Shown here: positions 22,776-33,827 of the stretch, one piece after another | How the letters are laid out: each line of letters starts with the position of its first letter | Numbering within the stretch: the first letter of the stretch is position 1 | NCBI GenBank assembly: GCA_914767715.1 | Contig: OU612067.1 | Span: 18,297,001-18,361,000, forward strand | DNA from: Membranipora membranacea | Lineage: Eukaryota > Bryozoa > Gymnolaemata > Cheilostomatida > Membraniporidae | Direction of reading: 5' to 3' | Length of the DNA: 64,000 nucleotides | Translations under genes and position numbers: made by a program | The notes under the pieces: generated by a model | What the model was told of the DNA's origin: nothing | Database searches by the model: none | Seen by the model: the letters and a program-made list of their open reading frames with translations, nothing else

Positions 22776-22845
22776 GTGTGTGGTCTTTCTATTTTTTGGA
22801 ATTTATCTTGAAGATAAATTCCAAAAGAATAGAAAGACCACACAC
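22776..22845. repeat. 35-bp-arm palindrome
   Basis: GTGTGTGGTCTTTCTATT starts the left arm; its inverse ends the right arm at GACCACACAC. The arms meet at ATCTTGAAGAT. Confidence 0.9.
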
Positions 22846-22884
22846 TTTTTTGGCCAGGGATAATAAATTAATAGTGTAGGTAGG

Positions 22885-23065
22885 TAGACCTGTGATTTAC
22901 CCACAGGTCTACACCAAAACCTGTGACTTTAGCAGTTTTTGACTGCGCCCCCCTTGAGTCAAGGGTGGCAGTCAAACATTGCCAAAGTCCGAGGTAGACC
23001 TGTGTACTGAACCAAGTCCGCACAAGCCCTTGGTCCGCAGTTTTGGCAAGGGTACTATGACCCTT
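22885..23065. repeat. Imperfect palindrome around a C-rich stem
   Basis: GTAGACCTGTG and CACAGGTCTAC form one inverted pair. GACTTTAGCAGTTTTTGACTG pairs imperfectly with CAGTCAAACATTGCCAAAGTC around CCCCCCTTGAGTCAAGGG. A related fragment (GGCAGTTTTTGACTCCCCC) occurs at about 62890. Confidence 0.6.
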
Positions 23066-23164
23066 GGTTTTGGGTGTCCATTTGAGAAAAAAAGACACTT
23101 TACTCACATGTAATTCTAATTGGAATAGCTGTGAATATGTACACTTTATTAAACCATGTAACCA

Positions 23165-23345
23165 ATCACCACACTGATTTCGAGATTACACTATTAGCAT
23201 GTGTATCTGTACATACACGCCACACTGATCACGTGATATACTATTGCATGTATATACACATACTAATACACATAGACATACTAATAGTGTAATCTCGAAA
23301 TCAGTGTGCATACACGCCATAGTATATCGAGTGATCAGTGTGACC
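23165..23345. repeat. Interleaved palindrome
   Basis: CACTGATTTCGAGATTACAC near 23172 is exactly inverted near 23285, and ACACTGATCACGTGATATAC near 23222 is inverted near 23320. Two palindromes therefore overlap one another. Confidence 0.8.
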
Positions 23346-23699
23346 AATCACAACAGAGTAAAGAAAAAAGGGGAAAGTTCACTCACTATGAGGTGAATGC
23401 TATTTTCAAACCTCAACAAGTCACAATTTGTGGTGCATGAGCATAATGTCATTGCTTGCAACTTACTGCAAGGGTTATTATATAGGACCCTTGCTTACTG
23501 TCACCTGTGCCAGTCACAAACGACTATTCCAGCTACTACTGCGTTGTTCCAAAATAGAATAGCAAAACCAAGGTGTAAATCCTGAGGTTACTCCTTGGAA
23601 AAACCACTTCAGATGTGGATACGCCACGTATAGCAATCAAACAAGGTGTCCAGTCCACATGCCTTATTATCAGAGAGTAAAATAATAGTTTGGTCATTA

Positions 23700-24315
23700 A
23701 AAAGTTTAACCGGTTCTGAAACTGGTACTAGATAACATTGGTTCCAAAAAATCAAGGCAAAAGGTTACAAGTAAGTGTGTATTCTGTCCTGTGCTGTGCT
23801 GTCTTACAACGTCTCGCAAGACCACAGACAGCAGGTCACTGACAGTTGATTTGATGCGTTGCAGCCTTGTGTGTGTGTGTGTGGTCTGTGTTTGTTGTGG
23901 TGAAGATGGGAAGCTTGCATGAACCAAGTTATCGCGGCTGTAGAGCTTCTATACCCGCCAATTACGTTGCTCAGATGAGTCACTTCTCTCTCATTGGTCA
24001 GAATATTAACTTCTGACCAATGAGAGAGAAGTGACTCATCTGAGCAACGTAATTGGCGGGTACAGAAGCTCCACAGCCGCGATAACTTGGTTCATACAAG
24101 CTTCCCATCTTCACCGCAACAAACACAAACCACACACACACAAGGCTGCAACTCATCGAATCAACTGTCAGTGACCTGCTGTCTGTGGCAAGACTGCCTC
24201 ACAAGGTCCCAAGACAAACGTTTCAAGGCAACACGTCCTACGAGTCTTCACGCACCCGTTGTCAAAGCAAGGACTCCTTGGTCAAAGTGACCTTTCAGAA
24301 CTGGTAAACAAACTG
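23700..24315. repeat. Long palindrome with ~300 bp arms
   Basis: The arms meet near 24006 at CAGAATATTAACTTCTG. The inner ~180 bp of each arm is nearly identical (ACCAATGAGAGAGAAGTGAC, AATTGGCGGGTA, CCGCGATAACTTGGTTCAT), and the outer part is more diverged. The open frames on either arm are mirror images of the same (CA)n-containing sequence and are not genes. Confidence 0.9.
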
Positions 24316-24469
24316 TAATGGTTGATCACAGGCCTTCTGAAGTAGTTGGTGCAAGTCCATTGGTTGGGAATGGCCTGGCCAGTTGTTGAGTGCTGGGAAT
24401 TTCTAGAGTTCCACAGGGCGCAATGTTTGGTCCCCTGCTATCTCAGCTATATATCAAGGATAATGCCGA

Positions 24470-24840
24470 CTTTTACAAAAATTCATGCTGTTCTGAATGC
24501 TGAATGGGCACTAAAAACTGTTGCTGGCAGGTGCCATGTCCCATACAGCACCTGCCACATGTCACATGTACCTGAAATATTTCTGAGCACCCAACATGGG
24601 CTGCACCAACAAAGGCTCCAATATGATTGTTTTATAAAACCATTATAGAAAAAGTCTAGTTGTAGTCTGTATAGGCAGTAGCCAATTTTATGAAAAATCA
24701 TAGTGGAGGGTTTGCTGGTGCAGCCCATGTTGATTGCTAAGACGTATTTTAGGGTGTTCTGAGAGGTGTGGTAGGTATTTACTTGTTTAAACGCCACTCT
24801 GTCTAGATTGTCAGTCAATTTTTTTCAGAATGAGAAAATG
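24470..24840. repeat. Dispersed palindromic repeat family, copy 2
   Basis: Contains ACATGGGCTGCACCAACAAA and its inverse (TTTGCTGGTGCAGCCCATGT) about 120 bp apart, and GAATGGGCACTAAAAAC at the left, as in the copy at 57.3 kb. Confidence 0.7.
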
Positions 24841-24949
24841 TCCATTCAGTTGCTTATAAAAGCAATGTTATGATACAGTCCTTTGTAATATATTAATTGA
24901 TAAGTGGAACATATCTGACCCTCAACAAGAACATGGTATTAAGAATGGT

Positions 24950-25103
24950 TATAGAAGAGGTATACACCCGTGGGTGCTGGGGGCTGGAACAATCAACAAT
25001 GAAAGCTCCCCCAGTGGGACTCGAACCCACAACTCCTGCGGCACTAATCGCCTGGCAGTGAATAGCAAGCGCGCTAACCGATTGCGCCATCTCACCATCC
25101 CCA
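24950..25103 (-). repeat. tRNA-derived SINE, family A, copy 1
   Basis: The minus strand reads a tRNA-like head (ATGGCGCAATCGGTTAGCGC A box; GGTTCGAGTCC B box), followed by a short body containing TTTCATTGTTGATTGTTCCA. A second copy lies 400 bp away. Confidence 0.75.
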
Positions 25104-25356
25104 AAAAAGAATGGGTCGATAGCGCTAATTATATAGCCTGCTATTCACTACTCAGGGTTGTGTTTTCTCATCCCACAGCACATTCCAATCCACCATTGCC
25201 ACCCTATGAAACACAGCGTACGTGTTAGGGTTATTGGCCTTACATGGCCCATTGCTGGGACCCCTTGTAGAAGGTTTAGCTGTCTTTCCAGCTCGTCAGC
25301 ATGTCTTTCCATGCTGTCACATGTCTTTCCATGAGTCAGTCAGTAGACAAGTACAC

Positions 25357-25484
25357 AGAAGAGGTATACACCCGAGGGTGCTGGGGGCTGGAACAATCAA
25401 CAATGAAAGCTCCCCCAGTGGGACTCGAACCCACAACTCCTGCGGCACTAATCGCCTGGCAGTGAATAGCAAGCGCGCTAACAC
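25357..25484 (-). repeat. tRNA-derived SINE, family A, copy 2 (5'-truncated head)
   Basis: Nearly identical to copy 1 from the body through the B box up to GTTAGCGCGC, where it stops; the first ~15 bases of the head are missing. Confidence 0.75.
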
Positions 25485-25504
25485 TGATTCATTCTATACA
25501 TTAC

Positions 25505-25720
25505 AAAATAAAGTGCAGTTCTAAATGAGCAATAAAAACCGTCCCTGGCGACGGGTGTTGCATGAATGGCAGCATTGTTGTTAAATACAATACAGCATTG
25601 TTCCTCACCAATCCTCCCTAAACTATGCCTTAGCATGCAACATGGGCTGCACCAACAAACCCTCTACTATAAATTTTTGATAAAACTGGCTATTGGACAT
25701 TTAGAACTGGACTTCTTCGA
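25505..25720. repeat. Dispersed palindromic repeat family, copy 3
   Basis: Contains GCAACATGGGCTGCACCAAC, AAACCCTCTACTAT, ATAAAACTGGCTATT and AGAACTGGACTT in the same order as the copy at 57.4-57.5 kb. Confidence 0.65.
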
Positions 25721-28700
25721 CTGTCATCTCTGACACTCTCTGGATGTCGTCCTCACTTTCTCTCCGCCTAACATGCCCATACCACTGCATTCTCTTTCTC
25801 CTCATCAGATCTTTAATTGGCATCATTCCGGCCTCTGCTGTTATTTCCTCATTTCTCTTGTGGTCCTCTAGACTTATGCCCATACAGTATCTCAACATTC
25901 GCATCTCGCAGGATGACATCTTATCCGCCAGAGATCCTGTGATCGGCCATGTCTCATTTCCATATAGTAGAGCTGGTCTGATAGCTGTTTTATACATCCG
26001 CACTTTCAGTTTAGTAGGCATTTTCTTGTCACAGAGCACACTAGTCAGTTCTCTCCACTTATTACAAGCCTTGGATATTCTCAGCTCTATCTCCTTTCGG
26101 CAACCTCCATCTTGGTGGATTGTTGTGCCCAAGTACTTGAACTGAGAACATTTAGGCAGGCTTTCCGCTTCTTGACTCCCATACTTCTTCATCCTGATAT
26201 TCTCTTGGTCTCCAACTGCTGGCAAATGCTCTGTTTTCTTTCAGCTTATCTTCAATCCTGCCTCCATCTTCTCTCTCCAGATCTCTAACCTTCTCTCTAG
26301 TCTCTCTTGATCACTATCACAAAGGGCCAGATCATCAGCAAATAACATTGCCCGTGGACTGTCCTCATTTATGTCTTCTGTTATAACATCCATTATTAAT
26401 GAAAAGCAGCGGGCTTAGCGCCGACCCTTGATGTAATCCAACTTCAATGTGAATCTTGTCTGTCAGTCCGGAGTCCGTCCTAACACTGGTGCTACAGTCT
26501 TCGTACATGTCTTTGATGATGTCGATGTACTGCTCTGGAACCATTCGCTTTAAGCAAACCCATATCAGCTCACGTGGTATGGTATCATAGGCTTTTTCGA
26601 GGTCTACAAACACCATGTGAAGAGCTCTGTTGTACTCTCTGTGTTTCTCCTGAAGAATTCTGAGGCAGAACATGGGCTCTGTGGTTGATTTTCCCTTCTG
26701 AAATCCATACTGGTTTTCCTTGATAGTGACTAACTCTCTGATTCTCTGCTCAATTATCCTCTCCAGTAGCTTAAGGCAGTGGCTCAGCAGTTTAATCCGC
26801 CGGTAATTTCCGCAATCTAAAGGGTCTCATTTCTGCTCATATATTGGTGTTATTGTGCTCTCCCTCCAGTCTGGTGGTATCCTTTCAGGGATGATGTTGT
26901 TTAAACACGCTGTCATCCAGGTGTTTCCTCTCTCTTTCAACAGCTTTATGATGTCTATTGGTAGTTGGTCTGGCCCCGTGGCTTTGTTGGGTTTCATCTT
27001 TCCTATCTGGATGTTAACTTCCTCTTCATTGATTTTGGGTACTGGCCCTTGTACTGGCAACTGCAGGGGCAGTTCCTCCCTGCTGTTCTCATTATTTAGT
27101 AGACCATTGAAATAAATTTTCCATCTCTTCTTGATTTGCTCATCTTCACACAAAATCTTTCTATCTATATCCTTGACAAAAGGTATTCTGTCAATATCCT
27201 TAGATCTCCGGTGTCTAGTTTTTGCTAGGCGGTGGATGATCTTCGGTCCGTTCCTCCCTATTTCATCGTATAAGTTTTCTGATGCTGCTTCTTTTGCTAC
27301 GGCCACCGTTTCCTTGCTTGTCTTGTTCAGGCTGGTGTACCATTCTCTTGCTTCTTCTTTGTTATCATGACTTGCTTTTTTCCATTCTTTCCATGCATCT
27401 CTCTTCTCTTTTACTGCTGTTTGTACTTCCTCATTCCACCACCAAGACTCTTTCTCTAAGTAATTTCCTGCCACTGGCTCTCCGAGTATCTCTTTGGCTG
27501 CCTCCATAACCATTGGATAAGTCTCCGCCCACTGCAATCCTTCCTCAGTATAGATTCCATCTTGCTTTTCACTCAGCTTCTCTATCAGTTCTTCTCCTTC
27601 CGGCTTACTGAGCTTCAACCAGCTAATCTTCTTTTCCCCTTTTCTGGATCTTCTCTTATTCTTCTTTGCTAGCTTTGATGTCACTCAGGTTAGTAGATTG
27701 ATATTCATTTTGGAGAAATCTCACATTATCACAAAACACGACAGAGTTTATGAGTCAGTGGTTTTTATGTCTATTGTCATTGCAGATTAATTACACTTTG
27801 ATTAATCGTAACTGATACTATTCAATAAATTAGCATATCTTTCATATGAAATTGCATGGTGGCTGAGTGATAGCCGTCTGAAACAGAACAGCCAAGATTA
27901 GGCTTAGGATCAGCTATGAGTGTGATAAATTTATCTTAATTGAAACCCGATTTGGTGAGTGGCTGAGCTTTAGCTTGCCTGTAGCCGTGAAAGCACGGCT
28001 AAATCTCTAATTGAAACCAGCCCCTGGAGCCGATGTTATGACGCTACAGATTCTCCCTTGATCACTTTACAGTCCTTGATCTTGCTTATACTTTCTCTTC
28101 TTATCCGGATGTAGTCAATCACAGTCTGATTTTGTCCACTCTTGTATGTGTAGGTCTGAGCATCACTTTTAGTGAAGAATGTGTTCACTAGAGCCAGGTC
28201 GCACTCCCTAGCATAGTTCAAAATCCGCTCTCCTTCTCCATTGATGTTTCCACGTGTCTTGCCACCATTCCATCTTTCAAATCCATCTCTCTCTACGCCT
28301 ACATGTCCATTGAGGTCTCCGGCAACAATCAGTTCTTCAGATGTAGACATACTGTCTGATACCGCCCCGAGTTGTGTCCAGAATCTTTCCTTCTCTTCCT
28401 CTTGACATCCCTGTTGTGGCGCGTAGGCTGACACGATGTAATAAGTCTGCCGAGGTGTCACCAGCTTCATACTCATTACCCTATACGACTTCCTCTCTAG
28501 TGCAATCACTTTGTCTTGCCATTCTCTTTCGAGCAAATAGCAACTCATTCATTGGTCTTCCTCAACCACTGTAGTATAGCTTGATGCCTTCACTGATGTT
28601 TCTTGCCTTGCCTCCGGATTTCCCACCCGTCCATCTTGTTTCCTGCAGACATAGTATGTCAATGTTTCGCCTCACCATCAAATCGGCAATCTCTCGACTC

Positions 28701-28860
28701 TTAGCAGTCAGCGTACCGATGTTTAGGGTCGCTATCCTGATCTTCTGTAGCCTCGCTCGCATACTTCTCACAGGGTCAGCAAGGCCATCTATCCTCTGCG
28801 CATCGCTTAACACGGGGGATGCCCTAGCATGGTCTGGTATCTGTTGGTTTCTAAGCATAT
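25701..28860 (-). pseudogene. RTE-like LINE (endonuclease plus reverse transcriptase), broken
   Basis: Frames in order on the minus strand are 28562-28858 and 28036-28548 (AP-like endonuclease: ATLNIGTLTAKSREIADLM, CLQETRW, VAGDLNGHVG), 26827-27684 (linker and start of RT: KMKPNKATGPDQLPIDIIK), 26365-26673 (FVDLEKAYDTIPRELIW, GLHQGSALSPLLF), the FADD catalytic box near 26335-26345, and 25701-26225 (thumb and C-terminus, KYLGTTIHQDGG, MQWYGHVRR). Catalytic FADD and QETRW are intact, but frameshifts separate the frames and about 330 bp of unrelated sequence interrupts the end of the endonuclease. Endonuclease wording of the type annotated as craniofacial development protein 2-like points to the RTE group. 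Confidence 0.88.
27695..28035. mobile_element. Insertion within the LINE endonuclease
   Basis: Coding similarity stops at 28036 and resumes near 27684. The intervening AT-rich sequence holds a direct repeat TAATTGAAACC at about 27940 and 28008, and short inverted words (AGCCGTGAAAGCACGGCT, a perfect hairpin). It is probably a small secondary insertion, but its exact limits are uncertain. Confidence 0.45.
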
Positions 28861-28869
28861 TGGTTTGAG

Positions 28870-29744
28870 GCTGGGGTGTTTCATCGGCCGGATGCTCTTC
28901 CTGTCGCCGAACCCTCTGTCTTCATCCAGGCTTGGGACTGGCTGCATATTGCACTGGCTTATACACTCCACAGGCGACATTTTTGGCTAGATCCGATTAC
29001 TGATACTAAATGTATAGGACTACAGATATAACTCCATTCATCACAATTTGCTGTACTCTGTAACAGGTTACTCCTTGAATTTATCACTAATCTATGAATT
29101 ATTGTTGATTGTCCTTCCTAATGCAGCCTATTTCGACAACACTGTGCTATACAATCAATGGACTCAATCTCCCTTAAATCAGAAATGACAGCAGTAGTTT
29201 TTTTTATACCATTGAAATGCTCATAATACTGTGAGTAGCAGTATAGGGATCTAGTGTGCACCAAACCTGCCAGAAAAGATTTAAATTCTGATTTACAAAA
29301 AATGTGGGGTCCTGATGGGGTCTTCCCAGGGTTTATCTTGCCTGCTGTAAGAGGAAGCAAAAGAACCGAGGAGATAAGGGAATGAGGCATACGCAACAGA
29401 AAAAGAGCGCTCTCATCCGTAAATGCCTTTGTATACTAGATCACTTGAGGTTGGATATAATTTTTGACCTTACTACCTCCACTGCAGCCTATGGTTGAGG
29501 GACGGACTTAGAAATCAAAAACCCATTTTCCCTTAAAAATCGTAAAATAGCAGAGAAATTGTCAGCATAGTAAAAACCTATGAGCTGGTGTAATTTTTTG
29601 AAACCACCATCAATTTTTTGTTCCAAGTTGCTGACACGAGCTATCATGGATTACAAAACATTTTTTCAACCAAGAAAATAAATATAGAGCTGTCTTTATT
29701 TTATTTGCTTGTTTTTATCTTTCTTTATCACAGCCACAGAAGTC
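28870..29744. other. Intergenic region upstream of the sulfurtransferase
   Basis: No coding exon recognised. A polypyrimidine tract plus CAG at about 29720-29733 looks like an acceptor just before the start codon of the next gene, so a 5'-UTR intron and a non-coding first exon probably lie in this stretch. Confidence 0.5.
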
Positions 29745-32194
29745 ATGTTTGCATCACACAATCATACAAAACATCCTCTTGTGTCAGCAAAATGGCTGCA
29801 TGACCTGATGATGAGTAAGCATCCAAATGTCGTCTTGCTTGATGTGAGTATTCCAATGCCTGGTGAAGAGAGGGATTGTCATCAAGAGTTCATAGATAGT
29901 CGTATACCAGGAGCAAGATTTCTCAACCTCAAACAATGTCTGGACAAGGATACAAAGAATGCATATATGCTTCCGACTGCTGAAATCTTCAAACAATGTG
30001 TGGAGAGTCTAGGTGTAACGAATAGCTCTAAAGTTGTTGTTTATGATGCTAACCAGAAGAAGGGAATGTTTTCATCACCAAGAGCTTGGTGGATGTTTCG
30101 GGTTTTCGGGCATGAAGATATAGCTATTCTAGATGGAGGTTTGAGAAACTGGATGAAGCAAGGTATTTCATTAACAAATCCAAGCCAGTTGAGCGACTGA
30201 AGTATGAATGAAATGTGAGGAATGGCACATCGGATACAAGCAAGGTTCACCAATAATGTCTGTACAGAGATAGTTTGGTGGGGGTATAGCCTATTTTTTC
30301 TTTCATTCAGGGAAATGAAATGCAGGCCCATTAGATCAAGCTTGATTTAATATTCACATTTCAAAATCCATTTATTTTTTAAAATAAATCTGCCTGTACT
30401 GTTGTGCTGATGCGAAACAAGCATACCTTCACTGAAACTTTGACTCTACATACACAGTATATAGTACTTAGATAGTCAAATACCAAAGTGGGGAGTGGTA
30501 ACAAGAAAAGTGGTAACAATAATGTTCTTACCAATCTGATGTTGTAGGTTATGAGATAAATAGTGGTGAGAGTACTACGGTGACTAAGAGTCAGTACAGC
30601 CCAGTTTATCAAAGTGCCCTTGTAAGGACTCGGAGTGACATTGAGACTAACATAAACCAGAAAAGTTTTGAGCTGGTTGATGCCAGGTCAATGGGGCGAT
30701 TTACTGGAAAAGCTCCCGAGCCAAGGCCTGGTATGTAGCATCAAAGTCAGCTTTTCCTGTCAAAATTGACTGCTCCCCTTCACCCCCCAATCAAAACAGG
30801 AGCAACTGAGGAATTATGGTTGTTTTAAGCTGATAGACAAATGGTGCGGTTTGTTTTCTCTCCTTACTGCAGCTTCCTGCTGTGCTCATCATTAGTTGGT
30901 TACTAGGACAGTCAATGTCTTCAAAGCACACACTAACTAATCTAACTTAAACCAACAAGTTGCTCCTTTTTCAAACCATTTGACTGATCTAAAATGATAG
31001 GCCTAGCATTAAAATATTTACCGTCATAATATTGGAAACCCCATAAATAAGAGTAAATAAATTATGAAATTTTAAGTGGGATGAGGATGGACCCTTATTG
31101 AATTCAACATGAATACAATAAAATTAGGGTGCAAAATAAGGGCATTTTTTCACGTGTCAGCAAGGTGGCACAGTGTCTAACTCTATCCGAACACCACAGC
31201 AAACAGGTTTGGGGTGGCTCATTTATCGAATCTTGTACAAAGGCGATCAAAGTCCTTATAGCAACCCTCTAATAAATTGATTGTGATAGCTGTTACACTC
31301 GTCTCATATTTCTACCTGTAAATCAACATTATCAGACCAAGGAAACTCTATTGGATGTTTATCAAATTTCATTTGAGCATCACTGGTACCTCATGTCATC
31401 ATACTCAATCAATATTAATTATTTTTGAAGACATCAAACCTGGACACATTCCTAACTCGCACTGTATGTTCTGGGTGGAGTTTCTTATTGACGGCATGTA
31501 TAAATCTGCGGAGGAGTTAGCAGAAGTTTATAAACAGTCTGATATCGATGTAAATACAGAACACTCCGCCACCTGCGGATCAGGTGAGCGTCACATGCTT
31601 ATATAACCATAACTTTTACCTCAGTTTAAACGCCCCAACTGTGCTGGGATAGCTGGAAGTAGCATTTCATTATTAACCACTTTTGAACTGATAAAATTTT
31701 AAGATGATATATTTGTTATCAAGATCAAGATGGTATCAAAAAACATTTAAGGTTTCAGCACCATTCTTACATAATATATGGATCGTATCATGCCTCATAC
31801 TCACATTCATAACGTTCTACTCTCCAAATATCCCAGTCTTTGCTGCTTTTGTGCTAAATTTAAGTTAACAGAAATAAAAATGAAAGTGCAAACACTCTCA
31901 CTCGGTCTTTTACCGATCAGTAGTGTAATATAGTGAGGTTTTGAAAGTTTCATCTCAAATTTTCTGTGATTCACATTATTAATGGCAATATATAATTTAT
32001 TTATGGTATGTTGTGGGTATGGATTTCAATCTAATTCATATAAATATGGTGTTGTAGGTATTACAGCATGCTTTGTGGTCTTAAGCAGTTATATACTGGG
32101 AAACAGAACTGTACCTGTTTATGATGGGGCATGGATGGACTGGTATCAAAATGCACCTAACGAGCTTAAAATAGATATCCCAATTGACCAATGA
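29745..32194 (+). CDS. MPST: 3-mercaptopyruvate sulfurtransferase (rhodanese family)
   Basis: Transfers sulfur from 3-mercaptopyruvate to thiol acceptors in cysteine catabolism and H2S production. Four coding exons, 29745-30162, 30548-30730, 31431-31583 and 32058-32194, join with matching phases (1,1,1) and give 296 residues, the same size as animal MPST (about 297). The N-terminal inactive rhodanese domain has HPLVSAKWLHDLM, DSRIPGARFLNL, SSPRAWWMFRVFG and ILDGGLRNW. The C-terminal domain has FELVDARSMGRFTG, GHIPNS and the catalytic loop CGSGITA with nucleophile Cys249 (split by the last intron). CGSG, rather than the CRKG type, favours MPST over thiosulfate sulfurtransferase. The ATG follows a splice acceptor by 11 bases, so a 5'-UTR exon lies upstream. 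No signal peptide is obvious. Confidence 0.94.
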
Positions 32195-33827
32195 ACGTAT
32201 CCAATACAATCGCACTTCTACTTGACTGACATTGACCAACTCATTATGATTGGGAATGACCAGTTATTTTATGCACTTCTAAGACAACCTGTTTTTCTCT
32301 AGTTTTATCAGGTAACAATAGACCATGACAAGTGTTTATGGAACAAAAAACCTCTTGGATTGTTATATATAATTTGTTTATTGACTGATAAACTGTCTGC
32401 AAGAAAGGTAACATTATAAAAGCGATTTAAAATTGAATGTATTGAAGGATAAATTATGGTTTGTCAATATCCAATAAACCAATTAACTCTCTGATAGAGC
32501 TAGTTCATGGGAAGTAGGATCATAGTGGTCCAAGTTAATAATCAAAATCATTGTCTTCAAACTTTAAACTATCGATACGGGATTATCAGGTGGTGGTGAG
32601 ATGTCAGCGTCATTGCTATTTTATATTATCGATTGCCTTTTTTCGATATGCTATTACACAGGAAAAAAATTCCCTGCAAGAGAATGCTGTACATGCTGGG
32701 ACAACTTCTTGTACATCAAGTCTAGAGTAGAGTGATGAATTTTGAACCTTAAAAAAGGATGGGATACAGCAGTATTGTTTTGATGAGACATGTCAGTTGT
32801 CAATATCAGTAGCATCCGAATTTAGAACAGGTTTGTTACCTTTGTGAACGCAGAGGAATACTAAAAAGGCGCCACACCAGAGTTGGGGCGCCTCGCTACC
32901 TGACTTTTGTAATAGCACTCCACAACCCCAGAGGGAACAAACTTGCATATGTGCACATCTAGTATACAACAAGCATGGATATGTTAATAGCAGCGTGATG
33001 CAATCCTCTCTCTCTCTGCTCATTGTGTGGTATTTAGATAATAAATTATAGCAGTATGAATCAATATATCATGTACTATTTAGCAAAAAGAACCAGATGT
33101 TTCAGGTAATAAATTAAATAGCTGCATAGCACAAGGTCTACACTGTAGCGTCTTATCCTGGGAAACTTGACAACATATCAGCAGCGTACCACCTCACCTG
33201 CGGCATTACATTATTGAGCATTGACAGCCTTTATTGTCAACTAGAGGCTAATGTTTGCATGCTCCAAAGTCATCTAAGGCCTGAAAGGCACTATAATTGT
33301 AGTCAAACTGTCTTAAGCCAATCAGTTGTCTTGCCTGTAGAGTATCACTGTCTATGACTATTAGAATATCTTATCGCTTCTCCATCAGTGGTGGTAAGAG
33401 TGACTCCTATAATAACATATGAATGTGATACATTTTGCAGGTAAGTCATACCAATACCGTTATTATAGTTTTTTTTACTCGATGTAATCTAACATATCCT
33501 TCTCTATATAGCTGGCATAATAAAAAAATATGGACAATAACTTATCTAATTACTTTGCAATTTCATTTTTAGAGACATTCATCACACCTCCCATAACCTT
33601 TTTGATGATTTCATTGGCTATTTAACACACAAAATGAAATTGTTACTGAGATCTTGCTTGAAAAGTTTACAGTTAAAAAAGCAAGAGATGTTAGCATGTG
33701 TAATTTGAATTATTATGACCGCTGATATGACTTGGTGATACTGGTTGTTTGGCACTCCCTCCCCAAATCTTTTCTCATTAGCTGGTACTGATCGAACATG
33801 GATCTCTATGAGGAACAATCCGCTTAC
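32195..33827. other. Intergenic region between convergent genes
   Basis: Contains AATAAA at about 32473, the likely MPST poly(A) signal. A minus-strand stretch at about 33552-33623, with NEIIKKVMGGVMNVSKNEIA before a stop, could be the last exon of the Ser/Arg-rich gene, but its acceptor phase does not match the preceding exon. Confidence 0.4.
32473..32478 (+). promoter_or_regulatory. Candidate poly(A) signal of the MPST gene
   Basis: AATAAA about 280 bases downstream of the MPST stop codon. Confidence 0.5.

Noticed and set aside
23706-24290. Two mirror-image open frames with a THTHT-rich stretch
   Set aside because: They are the two arms of one palindrome and translate a (CA)n repeat.
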